In this document: positions 52,958 through 61,992 of the stretch, in pieces
Numbering within the stretch: position 1 is the stretch's first letter
Layout: each line of letters starts with the position of its first letter
Assembly: GCF_016805985.1 (NCBI RefSeq)
Contig: NZ_CP017661.1
Span: 1,116,001-1,180,000, forward strand
DNA: 64,000 bases
Source: Microbacterium sp. JZ31
GTDB lineage: Bacteria > Actinomycetota > Actinomycetes > Actinomycetales > Microbacteriaceae
Reading direction: 5' to 3'
Made by a program: the position numbers and the translations under genes
Notes under the pieces: model-generated
Told to the model about the DNA's origin: nothing
What the model saw: the letters and a program-made list of their open reading frames with translations, nothing else
Database searches by the model: none

Positions 52958-55900
52958 ATGACCTCACCCGCCTGGGATGCCGGCCAGCGCGCCGTGCTCG
53001 CGCTGCCGCCGGAGGCATCGGGCACGGTCGTCGGCGCGCCAGGGACCGGCAAGACCGCGGTGCTCGTCGAGCGCGTCGCGCGCCTGATCGACGCGGGTGT
53101 CGCGGCCGACGAGCTCGTGGTGCTGACGCCGACGCGCGTGTCGGCCACGCGGCTGCGCGACGAGCTCGGCGTGCGCGTGCGCGTCGCCACCCCCGGACCG
53201 CTCGCCCGCTCGGCGGGGTCGTTCGCCTTCCAGGTGGTGCGCGCCGAGGCCGTGCGCCGTGGCGACGAGCCGCCGAAGCTGCTCACAGGAGCGGATCAGG
53301 ACCGGATCGTGGCCGACATCCTGGCCGGTGACGAGGAGGACGAGCGCGACGGCGTCTCGCTGTGGCCCGAGCAGCTCGGTGCACCCGTGCGGGCGTCGAA
53401 GGGCTTCCGCTCGGAGCTGCGGGCGTTCCTCAGCGAGCTCACCGAGCTGGGCGTCGGGCCGGCCGAGCTGGCGGCGCTCGGCGTGCCGTCGTGGACGGCC
53501 GTGGCGCGGTTCATGCGCGACTACCGCAATGTGATCGACGGCATGCGCGCGCCGCATCGCGACGTCGCCGAGCTGTACGGCGAGGCCGCCGCGGCGCTGC
53601 GCGCGGGAGCGGCCGTGGCGGGACTGGAGAGGCTGCGCGTCGTCCTGATCGACGACGCCCAGGAGCTCACGCGCGGCGGCCTCGCCGTCGTCGAGGCGCT
53701 GCGCGAGCGGGGGATCGCGGTGCTCGCGTTCGGCGATCCCGACATCGGCTCCGGTGCGTTCCGCGGCGTGACGCCCGAGCTGTTCCTGCGTCTGGCGAAC
53801 GCGCTCGGCGAGCGCCACGTGCTCGACGGCGCCCACCGCGCGGCGTTGGAGCTCACGCGCCTGACGCGCACCGTGACGCAGGCGATCGGAACCGCGGGCG
53901 TCGTCGCGCACCGCCGGGCGCCCGGGCCCGAGACCCTGCCGTCCGGCTCGGTCGAGGTGCGCCTCGCGGCCTCCCCGTACGAGGAGGTCGACCAGATCGC
54001 GTGGGCCCTGCGCGACTGGCATCTGCTGGGGCGCGTGCCGTGGGACCGGATGGCGGTGATCGCGCACGACACCCGTCAGCTCACGATGCTGGAGGCCGAG
54101 CTCGCCGCGCGCGAGGTGCCCACCCGCGCGGCCGGCGTGCAGCGGCCGCTCGGCAGCGAGGCCGTGGTGCACGACATCGTCGAGATCGTCCGCCTGGGCC
54201 TGCTGGATCACGCCGAGCGCGAGCCGGAGCTGCTGATCGAGGCGCTCCGTTCCCCCTTCGGCGGTCTCGACGGGGTGGGCCTGCGGCGGCTGCGGGCGCA
54301 CATGCGGCACGCCGAGCTGGCAGACGGCGGCAATCGGCCGGCGCGCGAGCTGCTGCACGAGGCGCTCGGTCATCCGGCGACGTTCGACCTGATCGACACC
54401 CCCGAGGCCCGCACCGGGCGCCGCCTCGCCGAGACCCTGCGGCTGGTGCACGAGGACGGCGCGCGGGGCGCGACGATCCACGAGCTGCTCTGGCTGGTGT
54501 GGGATCGCGCGCGCACGGGCGACGGGCGCCGGCTCGAGAGCGCGTGGCATGAGACCGCGCAGGGCGACGGGCCGCTCGCGGCCGAGACAGGCCGGGCGCT
54601 CGACGGCCTCGTGGCGCTGTTCGCGGCCGCGAAGCGCTCGGTCGAGCGCAGCCCCGAGGAGGGGCCGCTGCCGTTCATCCGCGAGATCCTCGACAGCGAC
54701 GTGCCCGAGGACACGCTGTCGTCGCCGGATCGCTCGGGCGCCGTCACCTTGCTCACGCCGGCGAACGCGCTCGGCGTCGAGTTCGAGGCGGTCGTGATCG
54801 CGGGCGTGCAGGACGGCGTCTGGCCGAACGTGCGCCTGCGCGGCGGCCTGCTCGATGCGTGGCTGCTCGCGGACGCGGTCGCGGCGCGCCGCGAGGGGCG
54901 GGCCGACGTCGAGCCCGCGGGCGTGCTCGACCGGCGCCGCGCGGCCCTGCACGACGAGTTGCGGCTGTTCGTGCGCGCCGTGTCCCGGGCGCGCACGCGC
55001 CTGCTGGTCACCGCGGTGGACGACGACGACACCGGACCCAGCGCGCTGTTCTCGTTCCTCCCTGAACCGACCGGCGACGACGACGGGCGCGCCGCACACC
55101 CGCTCACGCTGCGCGGGCTCGTCGCGCGTCACCGCCGCACGCTGACCGAGTCGCCCGACGAGCGGGAGCGCGCCGAGGCCGCCGGACAGCTGGCGATGCT
55201 CGCGCGTGAGGGTGTGCCGGGAGCCGACCCCGCCGACTGGTACGGCGTGCCGGCGCCCACGACCGACCGCCCGCTGCGCGATCTCGACGCGGGGCCGGCG
55301 CGCGTGTCGCCGTCGCGCATGGAGGCGTTCGAAGAGTGCGGCCTCGGATGGGTGATCGACACGCTGGGCGGCAACACCGTCACGCCGCCCAGCGCCGGGA
55401 TCGGCACGATCCTTCACGCCGCGCTCGAGCGGTTCCCCGACGGCGACCTCGACGGCCTGCGGGCGGTCGTCGACGAGCGCTGGCCGGAGCTCGACTTCGA
55501 GACGCCCTGGATCGCGGTCAAGGAGCGCGCGCGTGCCGACCTCTACGTCGAACGGCTGCACGCCTACCTGCGCGCCGTGCGTGCCGACGGCGGCGCGCAC
55601 GTCGTCTCGGAAGCGGCCTTCCGCTTCGCGATCGACACCACCGCGCCGGACACGACGGAGCAGGATGCGCCCCCACCCGCCGTGTATGTGGGCGAGGAGG
55701 CGGACGGACCCCGCCGTGCGATCGTGAGCGGCGTGATCGATCGCGTCGAGACGTATCCCGTGGGGAAGGGCGAGCATGGCCCCGGACGCTCGCGCGGCTG
55801 GGCCGCGATGGCGTGCGCCGACACGGACGCCACCGAGCACGTCGTGGTCGTCGACCTCAAGAGCGGCCGCTACGAGAAGCCGGGGGACGGCGACGTGCTG

Positions 55901-56206
55901 CAGCACGCGCAGCTCGCGGCGTACCAGGTCGCCGTGCAGGAGGGCTTGATCGAGGGTGCGACGGCCGGCGGCCTCGCAGGGGCGCGGCTCGTGATCGTGT
56001 CGCAGACGCTCGCGAAGAGCGACTATCGCGTGGCCCACCAGCACCGGCTGGCCGACGAGCCGCGCACCGAGTTCCTGCGTCGCGTGGCGGAGGCCGCGCG
56101 CGGGATGTCCGCCAGCAGCTTCACGGCACAGGTCGACGCGCACTGCACCGAGGGGATGTTCGTGAAGCCGTGCCGGATCCACACGGTCGAGGCGGTGAGC
56201 GCGTGA
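52958..56206 (+). CDS. adnA: AdnA, helicase-nuclease subunit for double-strand break resection
   Basis: This 1082-residue UvrD-like subunit pairs with AdnB. Walker A is GAPGTGKT at 26-33. Motif II appears as VVLIDDAQEL rather than DEXQ, in line with AdnA being the weaker motor in mycobacteria. Family helicase blocks run to about 700. The C-terminal RecB-like nuclease (about 790-1080) has HAALERF, then VVVVDLKSGRYEKPGDGD (about 963-980) and QHAQLAAYQVAV. Its stop overlaps adnB by 4 bases. AdnAB replaces RecBCD in this phylum; no recBCD-like Chi system is seen. Confidence 0.9.
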   Translation: MTSPAWDAGQRAVLALPPEASGTVVGAPGTGKTAVLVERVARLIDAGVAADELVVLTPTRVSATRLRDELGVRVRVATPGPLARSAGSFAFQVVRAEAVRRGDEPPKLLTGADQDRIVADILAGDEEDERDGVSLWPEQLGAPVRASKGFRSELRAFLSELTELGVGPAELAALGVPSWTAVARFMRDYRNVIDGMRAPHRDVAELYGEAAAALRAGAAVAGLERLRVVLIDDAQELTRGGLAVVEALRERGIAVLAFGDPDIGSGAFRGVTPELFLRLANALGERHVLDGAHRAALELTRLTRTVTQAIGTAGVVAHRRAPGPETLPSGSVEVRLAASPYEEVDQIAWALRDWHLLGRVPWDRMAVIAHDTRQLTMLEAELAAREVPTRAAGVQRPLGSEAVVHDIVEIVRLGLLDHAEREPELLIEALRSPFGGLDGVGLRRLRAHMRHAELADGGNRPARELLHEALGHPATFDLIDTPEARTGRRLAETLRLVHEDGARGATIHELLWLVWDRARTGDGRRLESAWHETAQGDGPLAAETGRALDGLVALFAAAKRSVERSPEEGPLPFIREILDSDVPEDTLSSPDRSGAVTLLTPANALGVEFEAVVIAGVQDGVWPNVRLRGGLLDAWLLADAVAARREGRADVEPAGVLDRRRAALHDELRLFVRAVSRARTRLLVTAVDDDDTGPSALFSFLPEPTGDDDGRAAHPLTLRGLVARHRRTLTESPDERERAEAAGQLAMLAREGVPGADPADWYGVPAPTTDRPLRDLDAGPARVSPSRMEAFEECGLGWVIDTLGGNTVTPPSAGIGTILHAALERFPDGDLDGLRAVVDERWPELDFETPWIAVKERARADLYVERLHAYLRAVRADGGAHVVSEAAFRFAIDTTAPDTTEQDAPPPAVYVGEEADGPRRAIVSGVIDRVETYPVGKGEHGPGRSRGWAAMACADTDATEHVVVVDLKSGRYEKPGDGDVLQHAQLAAYQVAVQEGLIEGATAGGLAGARLVIVSQTLAKSDYRVAHQHRLADEPRTEFLRRVAEAARGMSASSFTAQVDAHCTEGMFVKPCRIHTVEAVSA

Positions 56207-59200
56207 CGATGCAGGCCGAGACCGAGCGGATCCTGCCCGACGCGGCCTGGGAGGGCGGGCACGGCATCGCGGCGACCGACATCGCGGCCGCGCTCGGCCT
56301 GCCGACACCCACGCCTGCCCAGCAGCGCGTGATCGAGGCCCCGCCGAGCCCGGCCCTCGTGGTGGCCGGCGCGGGCAGCGGCAAGACCGAGACGATGGCG
56401 GGACGCGTGGTGTGGCTCGTGGCGAATGAGCACGTGCGCCGCGACGAGATCCTCGGCCTCACGTTCACGCGCAAGGCGGCGGGGGAGCTCGCCGAGCGGA
56501 TCGGAGCCCGGCTCGCGCTGATCGACGAGTTCGGCCGGCGCGGTCTCCTGCCGCACCTGCGCGACATCGTGCGGGATGGGTCGCTCGCTCGCATCGATCA
56601 GGCGGCTTCGGCCGCGCAGCGCGACGCGGTGCGCCGAGAGGTGCTGGACGAGCTCGCGACGGCGTACGGGACGGGATGGGATCCCACCGCCCCGCGCGAC
56701 GCGTCCGACCTCATGATCCGCCCGCGCGTGGCGACCTACAACGCGTTCGCCGACGCGATCGTGCGCGAGCACGCCGCGCGCATCGGGCGCGACCCGGATG
56801 CCGCGATGCTCAGCCAGTCGGCCTCGTGGCTGATCGCGCGGCACGTGGTGCTGCGCGCCCAGATCCCGGGCCTCGAGGACGTGGATCGCGCGCTCAACGG
56901 CGTGGTCGACGCCGTGCAGCGGCTCGCGGCCGAGGTGCTCGATCACCGCATCGAGCTGGACGACCTCCAGCGCGTCGCGCTCGATCAGGCGGCGGCATTC
57001 GAGCCGTATCGCGAGAAGGGCGAGGTCGACAAGGCAACCGCCAACCTGCTCGCGATGCCCATCCTGGTGCAGCTCGTGCGCGACTACATCGCCGAGAAGC
57101 AGCGGCGCGGCGTGCTCGACTTCGCCGACCAAGTGGGCGGCGCGTTCGAGATCGTGGAGCGCGCGCCACAGGTGCGCGAGCAGCTGCGGGAGCAGTACCG
57201 CGTCGTGCTGCTCGACGAGTACCAGGACACCTCCGTCATCCAGACCCGGTTCCTGGCCGAGCTGTTCCGCGACGCCCGGGTCATGGCCGTCGGCGACCCT
57301 CACCAGTCGATCTACGGCTGGCGTGGCGCGAGCGCCGACAACCTCTACGCGTTCGATCAGGCGTTCGCCCGCGAGGTGCCCGCCGCGCACTACAGCCTGA
57401 TGACAAGTTGGCGTAACGACCGGCGCATCCTCGCGGCGGCGAACCGCGTGCTGCGGCCGCTGCAGGGGCGCGGCTCCTTCTCCGTCCCCGAGCTCGAGCC
57501 CCGCCCGGGCGCCGCGGACGGGCACGTGTCGTCGCGGTTCGAGCTCACGGTCGACGACGAGGCGGCCGCGGTCGCCGACTGGTTCGCGGGCCTGCGTGCC
57601 ACGCACGACCTCGACAGCACGCAGAACGCGGCCGGGGCCGTGAAGCCGCACAGCGGCGCCATCCTGTTCCGCTCGAAGAAGCACATGCAGACCTTCGCCA
57701 AGGCGCTCGGCGACCGCGGCATCCCGCACCGCATCCTCGGCCTCGGCGGCCTGCTCACCACGCCCGAGGTCACCGACGTGGTGTCGATGCTGCGCGTGCT
57801 GCACGATCCGACGGCCGGATCGGCGCTCATCCGGCTGCTCGTCGGCCCCCGCTTCCGGATCGGCGTGGCCGACATGGCCGCGCTGTACGACCTCGCCGAG
57901 AAGCTGGCGGTGCGCGACGGGTCGCTTGCGCCGCTGTCGGACGAGCTGAAGGCGCGGCTGCGCAGCTCGGCGGGCGTGGACGAGGCGGTGTCGATCGTCG
58001 ACGCGCTCGACTTCGTCCGCACGACGCGCGACGACTACCGCCTGCTCGAGGGCATCACGGCCGCCGGGCGGGAGCGCATGCGCGACGCGGGCGAGATGCT
58101 CGCCCGGCTGCGGCGCGCGGTCGGCCAGCCGATCCCCGAGCTGATCCGACTCATCGAGCTCGAGCTGCGCCTCGACATCGAGCTCGCCGCGAACGAGACG
58201 CGCGGCCCCGCGCGCATCGCGTCGACGCAGCTGCGCGCGTTCGTCGACGAGGTGCGCGGCTTCCTGTCCGCCGACGAGCGCGGCACGATCGGCAGCCTGC
58301 TCGCCTGGCTCGACAAGGCCGAGTCCACCGACGAGCTGATGCCGCGCACGGAGCCGCCCGAGCCCGGCGTCGTGCAGCTGCTGACCATCCACGGCTCGAA
58401 GGGGCTGGAGTGGGACGCGGTCGCCGTCGTGCGCATGGTCGAGGACGAGCTGCCGAGCCGCGTCAGCGACACCTCGGGCTGGTTCGGCTTCGGGGTCGCG
58501 CCGTTCGCGCTGCGCGGCGACGCCGCGGCGCTGCCGCAGTTCTCGTGGGATCCGGCCGGCGCGATGGCCGAGGCGGGGGAGGACCCGGCCAAGCGGCACA
58601 AGGCGGCCCTCGATTCGCTCGCGGCCGGGAAGACCAAGGCCTATCCGGACGGCGGCGCGCTCACCCGGTTCAAGGACGCCTATCGCGCCTATCAACAGGA
58701 GGAGGAGCGGCGCCTCGCATACGTCGCGGTCACCCGCGCGCGGGGCGAGCTGCTGCTGACGGGCGCGCACTGGGCGGGCCAGAAGTCGCCCCGCAAGCCC
58801 AGCCCCTACCTGCTCGACATGATCGACGAGCTCGGGCTGGATGCGATCGGCGAGGTCGACAAGGACGACAACCCGTACGAGGGCACGGCGCTCACGCGGC
58901 AGTGGCCGCTCGACCCGCTCGGCCACCGCCGCTCGCGCGTGGCGGAGGCGGCCGAGCTCGTGCGCCGCACGACGCCCACCGAGCCGACCCTACAGGCCGC
59001 GCGGCTGCTCGCCGAGCGTGAGGAGCGGGGCCGCGGACGCCCGCTCGTCGCGCCCACGCGCATCCCCGCGTCGCGATTCAAGGACTACGTGAGCGACTTC
59101 GCCGGAACCGTCTCACAGATCGACCGCCCGCTCCCCGAGCGGCCGTACACGCAGACGCGCATCGGCACGCTGTTCCACCAGTGGGTCGAGCAGCGCTCCG

Positions 59201-59733
59201 GCATCGCCGGTGCGGGGTCCTCGACCGACGACGCCCTGTGGGAGAGCGACGAGGAGCTGTGGGGCGACGCCGATCTCGGTGCGGAGACCGAGGTGTCGGC
59301 CGAGGACGAGGCGGCCCTCGCGCGCCTGCGCGAGATCTTCCTCGCCAGCGAGTGGGCGCACCGGAAGCCGCTCGAGGTCGAGACGGAGATCGACTTCGCG
59401 ATGCCGGGCCCCCACGGCGAGCCGGGCCACATCGTGATCTGCAAGCTCGACGCGGTGTACGAACGCGACGGCCGGATCGAGATCGTCGACTGGAAGACCG
59501 GCAAGGCGCCGCGCACCGCGGCCGAGAAGGAGCAGCGCATGCTGCAGCTTGCGCTGTACCGCGTCGCCTATCACCGCCGCCACGGCGTGCCGCTCGACCG
59601 GATCGACGTGGCGCTGTTCTACGTCGCAGACGACCTCGTCATCCGCGACGACCGGATCTACTCCGAGGAGGAGCTGGTCCAGCGCTGGAATGCCGCGCGC
59701 GCCGAACGGCGGGCGTCCTCGGCGTCCGGCTGA
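56203..59733 (+). CDS. adnB: AdnB, helicase-nuclease subunit for double-strand break resection
   Basis: This 1176-residue subunit has all UvrD-type motifs: GAGSGKTETMAG (about 56), TFTRKAAGEL, VLLDEYQDTSVIQ (about 335), VGDPHQSIYGWRGAS, MTSWRNDRRIL, IHGSKGLEWDAV and RRLAYVAVTRAR. The C-terminal nuclease has GTLFHQWVE, a large Asp/Glu-rich insert, IEIVDWKTGK (about 1093) and LQLALYR. It is the main motor and second nuclease of the AdnAB complex. GTG at 56203 overlaps adnA. The last 76 bases overlap the convergent phosphotransferase gene. Confidence 0.92.
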   Translation: MTMQAETERILPDAAWEGGHGIAATDIAAALGLPTPTPAQQRVIEAPPSPALVVAGAGSGKTETMAGRVVWLVANEHVRRDEILGLTFTRKAAGELAERIGARLALIDEFGRRGLLPHLRDIVRDGSLARIDQAASAAQRDAVRREVLDELATAYGTGWDPTAPRDASDLMIRPRVATYNAFADAIVREHAARIGRDPDAAMLSQSASWLIARHVVLRAQIPGLEDVDRALNGVVDAVQRLAAEVLDHRIELDDLQRVALDQAAAFEPYREKGEVDKATANLLAMPILVQLVRDYIAEKQRRGVLDFADQVGGAFEIVERAPQVREQLREQYRVVLLDEYQDTSVIQTRFLAELFRDARVMAVGDPHQSIYGWRGASADNLYAFDQAFAREVPAAHYSLMTSWRNDRRILAAANRVLRPLQGRGSFSVPELEPRPGAADGHVSSRFELTVDDEAAAVADWFAGLRATHDLDSTQNAAGAVKPHSGAILFRSKKHMQTFAKALGDRGIPHRILGLGGLLTTPEVTDVVSMLRVLHDPTAGSALIRLLVGPRFRIGVADMAALYDLAEKLAVRDGSLAPLSDELKARLRSSAGVDEAVSIVDALDFVRTTRDDYRLLEGITAAGRERMRDAGEMLARLRRAVGQPIPELIRLIELELRLDIELAANETRGPARIASTQLRAFVDEVRGFLSADERGTIGSLLAWLDKAESTDELMPRTEPPEPGVVQLLTIHGSKGLEWDAVAVVRMVEDELPSRVSDTSGWFGFGVAPFALRGDAAALPQFSWDPAGAMAEAGEDPAKRHKAALDSLAAGKTKAYPDGGALTRFKDAYRAYQQEEERRLAYVAVTRARGELLLTGAHWAGQKSPRKPSPYLLDMIDELGLDAIGEVDKDDNPYEGTALTRQWPLDPLGHRRSRVAEAAELVRRTTPTEPTLQAARLLAEREERGRGRPLVAPTRIPASRFKDYVSDFAGTVSQIDRPLPERPYTQTRIGTLFHQWVEQRSGIAGAGSSTDDALWESDEELWGDADLGAETEVSAEDEAALARLREIFLASEWAHRKPLEVETEIDFAMPGPHGEPGHIVICKLDAVYERDGRIEIVDWKTGKAPRTAAEKEQRMLQLALYRVAYHRRHGVPLDRIDVALFYVADDLVIRDDRIYSEEELVQRWNAARAERRASSASG

Positions 59734-60968
59734 CGGTCTTCAGGCGTCCCGCGCCGTTCCTCGAGCGGCGTGCGGGCGTCCTCGCGCGCGATGCCGACGA
59801 GCTCGTCCCTGTCGATCGGCTGCGTCTCGTGCGCCGCCGACGTCGCGCGGGCGCGCTTCTCGTCGCTCCAGTCGTCCTTGTTCCACGAGCTGTCGGGTCC
59901 GAGGGTCAGGTCGTCGGGGTCGAACGCGTCGGTCTGCATGGACGTGTCGACCGCGGCGGGGCCGGATCGCTGGGGCATGTTCGCGAGCACCGTCATCGCG
60001 TCGTCGATGTCCGTGCGGCCGTCGTCGTCGATCTCGGCCAGCAGCACGTCGTCCTTGACGCCCTCGGCGAGCGACTCGAGCAGCGCCGCCGCGTCGTCCA
60101 CGACATCGGTGCGGTGGCTCTCGAGGCCGTGCACGAGCCAGCGGGCGAACTCCAACTCGGCGTGGAGACGAGCTCGGACGCGGACGGCGGCGTCGGGCGC
60201 GCGGTGCGCGGCGTCGCCGTAGGCGCGGAAGATGTCCTTCGCGGCATCGGGCGCCGATGCGACCCAGCGCAGATCGACGGCGGGGTCGTCGATCGACAGG
60301 CCCTGCCAGTCGAGCACGCCCGAGACGCGGGGTGCACGACGCTCGTCGTCCTCGAACAGGAAGGACGTCGCCTGCGTGCCGCCCAGGCACACGGCGGGCT
60401 CGAACGCCCACAGGCGGTCGTCCTCGAGCGCGTCCCGCCAGCGCACGGTGAGTCGCACGGGAAGGCGGCCGCTGTGCGAGGCGGCCTCGACCACGCGTCG
60501 CACGTCGGCGCGCGTCTGCTCCGGCGTGTGCTCGCGGAGACCTGCGGAGCGCACGACCGACGGCGGCAGCGCGTGCAGCGCAGCGAGCGCCCGTCCGATC
60601 GAGGTCGCGGCGCCCTCGCCGGGCGGGATCTCGTCGGCGTCGATCAGGTATCCCGGCACGAACGTCGTCACCAAGGCGCGACCCGCGAGCAGCGCCGCGG
60701 CCCCGGCGTACTCGGGCGCGCGGAACGGCAGCATGCCGCGGACCCCGGGCGTGAGCGCACGGAGCGCGACGACCTCGGCGGCGAGCTCCCGATCCGCGGC
60801 CTCCTCGTTCGCGACTCGCACGACGAGCTCGCGGCCGTCCGCGAGGGTCGCCACGGCCGAGTCGAACCGCCCGCCGCCGCCCGCGGTGAGCCGGCGGGCG
60901 CCGACCACCTCGGCATCCGGGACGGCCGCGGTGACGGCCGCCGCTAGAGTGAGAGGGGAGCGTGCCAT
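59658..60968 (-). CDS. phosphotransferase-fold protein with acidic disordered tail
   Basis: This 436-residue protein has an aminoglycoside/macrolide phosphotransferase-like kinase fold in the first 310 residues. RELVVRVAN may supply the lysine-equivalent strand, HALPPSV is near the middle, and VSGVLDWQGLSIDDPAVDLRWV (about 215-236) is the APH DxD metal motif region. The canonical HxD catalytic loop is not obvious, so activity is doubtful. From about 320 the chain is Asp/Glu-rich and probably unstructured; its end is encoded antisense to adnB. TACCCT lies 7 nt before its ATG. Confidence 0.72.
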   Translation of the reverse strand: MARSPLTLAAAVTAAVPDAEVVGARRLTAGGGGRFDSAVATLADGRELVVRVANEEAADRELAAEVVALRALTPGVRGMLPFRAPEYAGAAALLAGRALVTTFVPGYLIDADEIPPGEGAATSIGRALAALHALPPSVVRSAGLREHTPEQTRADVRRVVEAASHSGRLPVRLTVRWRDALEDDRLWAFEPAVCLGGTQATSFLFEDDERRAPRVSGVLDWQGLSIDDPAVDLRWVASAPDAAKDIFRAYGDAAHRAPDAAVRVRARLHAELEFARWLVHGLESHRTDVVDDAAALLESLAEGVKDDVLLAEIDDDGRTDIDDAMTVLANMPQRSGPAAVDTSMQTDAFDPDDLTLGPDSSWNKDDWSDEKRARATSAAHETQPIDRDELVGIAREDARTPLEERRGTPEDRQPDAEDARRSARAAFQRWTSSSSE

Positions 60969-60975
60969 GCCCCCA

Positions 60976-60981
60976 AGGGTA
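60976..60981 (-). promoter_or_regulatory. leaderless-type -10 for the phosphotransferase gene
   Basis: On the minus strand TACCCT is followed by 7 nt and the ATG at 60968. Confidence 0.45.
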
Positions 60982-61080
60982 GGTCGGAGGCTCTCGCGTT
61001 CGCCCCTCGCCACGCCCGCGATCGCCGACCCCGCGCTCTGCGGAAGGCAGCCGCACTCGTGACGAAAGGGACTCGCCGCC

Positions 61081-61992
61081 ATGAGCCGCCACGAAGCCCC
61101 CGCCGCCCACCCCGTCGCCGCGGATCGCGCCGCGGCCGAGCGTGACGATCCGGACCTGCTCGACAGCGCGCATGTCGCGGGCACCACGCGGGTCGTCGTC
61201 GTGCGCGGTGCGCACGCCGCGCTCGCGAGAGGCGAGGAGCCTCACCTCTGGGGGATCGCGCCGAGCGACGTGCCGGGGGACGCCGAGTGGGGCTTCCTCG
61301 GCCGGACGTCCGACGGCGCCGCCGTCCTCGTGGCGGCGTTCGACGCGTCCACGGCAGAGCCGCTCGACCCGCCGGGCGGGTGGGCGGGTCCGCGGGAGGT
61401 GGCCGCGCAGCTCGATCCCGTCGAGGCGGACACGCTCATCGTGGCGGTGAGCCTCGGACGCTGGCTGACCGGTCACCGCTTCTGTCCCCGCTGCGGAGGG
61501 CGCGCGATCCTGCGGCAGGCCGGCTGGTCGCGGCGCTGCGAGGACTGCGGACGCGATCACTTCCCTCGCAACGACCCCGCCGTGATCGTGGCGATCACGG
61601 ACGCGGATCGCCGTCGCCTCCTGCTGGGCGCGAACGTCAACTGGCGCGGACGGATGCACTCGTGCTTCGCCGGCTTCGTCGAGGCGGGCGAGTCCCTCGA
61701 GACCGCGATCCACCGCGAGATCCGGGAGGAGGCGGGCGTGCGCCTGACGGGACTGCGCTACTCGGCGTCTCAGCCGTGGCCGTACCCGCACTCGCTCATG
61801 CTCGGGTTCGAGGCGACCGCGATCGATCCGGACGAGGCGCGCGCGGACGGCGCGGAGATCGTGTCGCTGCGCTGGTTCACGCGCGCGGAGATCGGCGCGG
61901 CGCTCGAAGGCCGCGGCGAGGTGGGCCTGCCGGGCCCGGCGTCCATCGCGCACCGGCTGATCCGCGACTGGTTCGAGGAGGGCGACGCGTGA
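61081..61992 (+). CDS. nudC: NAD+ diphosphatase NudC
   Basis: This 303-residue Nudix enzyme cleaves NAD(H), and in some bacteria removes NAD caps from RNA. The NudC-specific parts are all present: a zinc ribbon FCPRCGGRAI...RRCEDCGRDHFPRNDP, the Nudix box GFVEAGESLETAIHREIREEAG with intact REIREEAG, and the specificity motif SQPWPYPHSLMLGF. AAAGGGA precedes the ATG. Its stop overlaps the uvrD2-like start (GTGA). Confidence 0.94.
   Translation: MSRHEAPAAHPVAADRAAAERDDPDLLDSAHVAGTTRVVVVRGAHAALARGEEPHLWGIAPSDVPGDAEWGFLGRTSDGAAVLVAAFDASTAEPLDPPGGWAGPREVAAQLDPVEADTLIVAVSLGRWLTGHRFCPRCGGRAILRQAGWSRRCEDCGRDHFPRNDPAVIVAITDADRRRLLLGANVNWRGRMHSCFAGFVEAGESLETAIHREIREEAGVRLTGLRYSASQPWPYPHSLMLGFEATAIDPDEARADGAEIVSLRWFTRAEIGAALEGRGEVGLPGPASIAHRLIRDWFEEGDA

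Noticed and set aside
52964..56308. 1114-codon minus-strand open frame opposite adnA
   Set aside because: Composition typical of an antisense frame in GC-rich DNA. AdnA on the plus strand has complete Walker and nuclease motifs.
59658..60968. Aminoglycoside or macrolide resistance gene
   Set aside because: The fold is phosphotransferase-like, but a canonical catalytic HxD loop is not evident and the location is a conserved chromosomal block, so resistance is not claimed.
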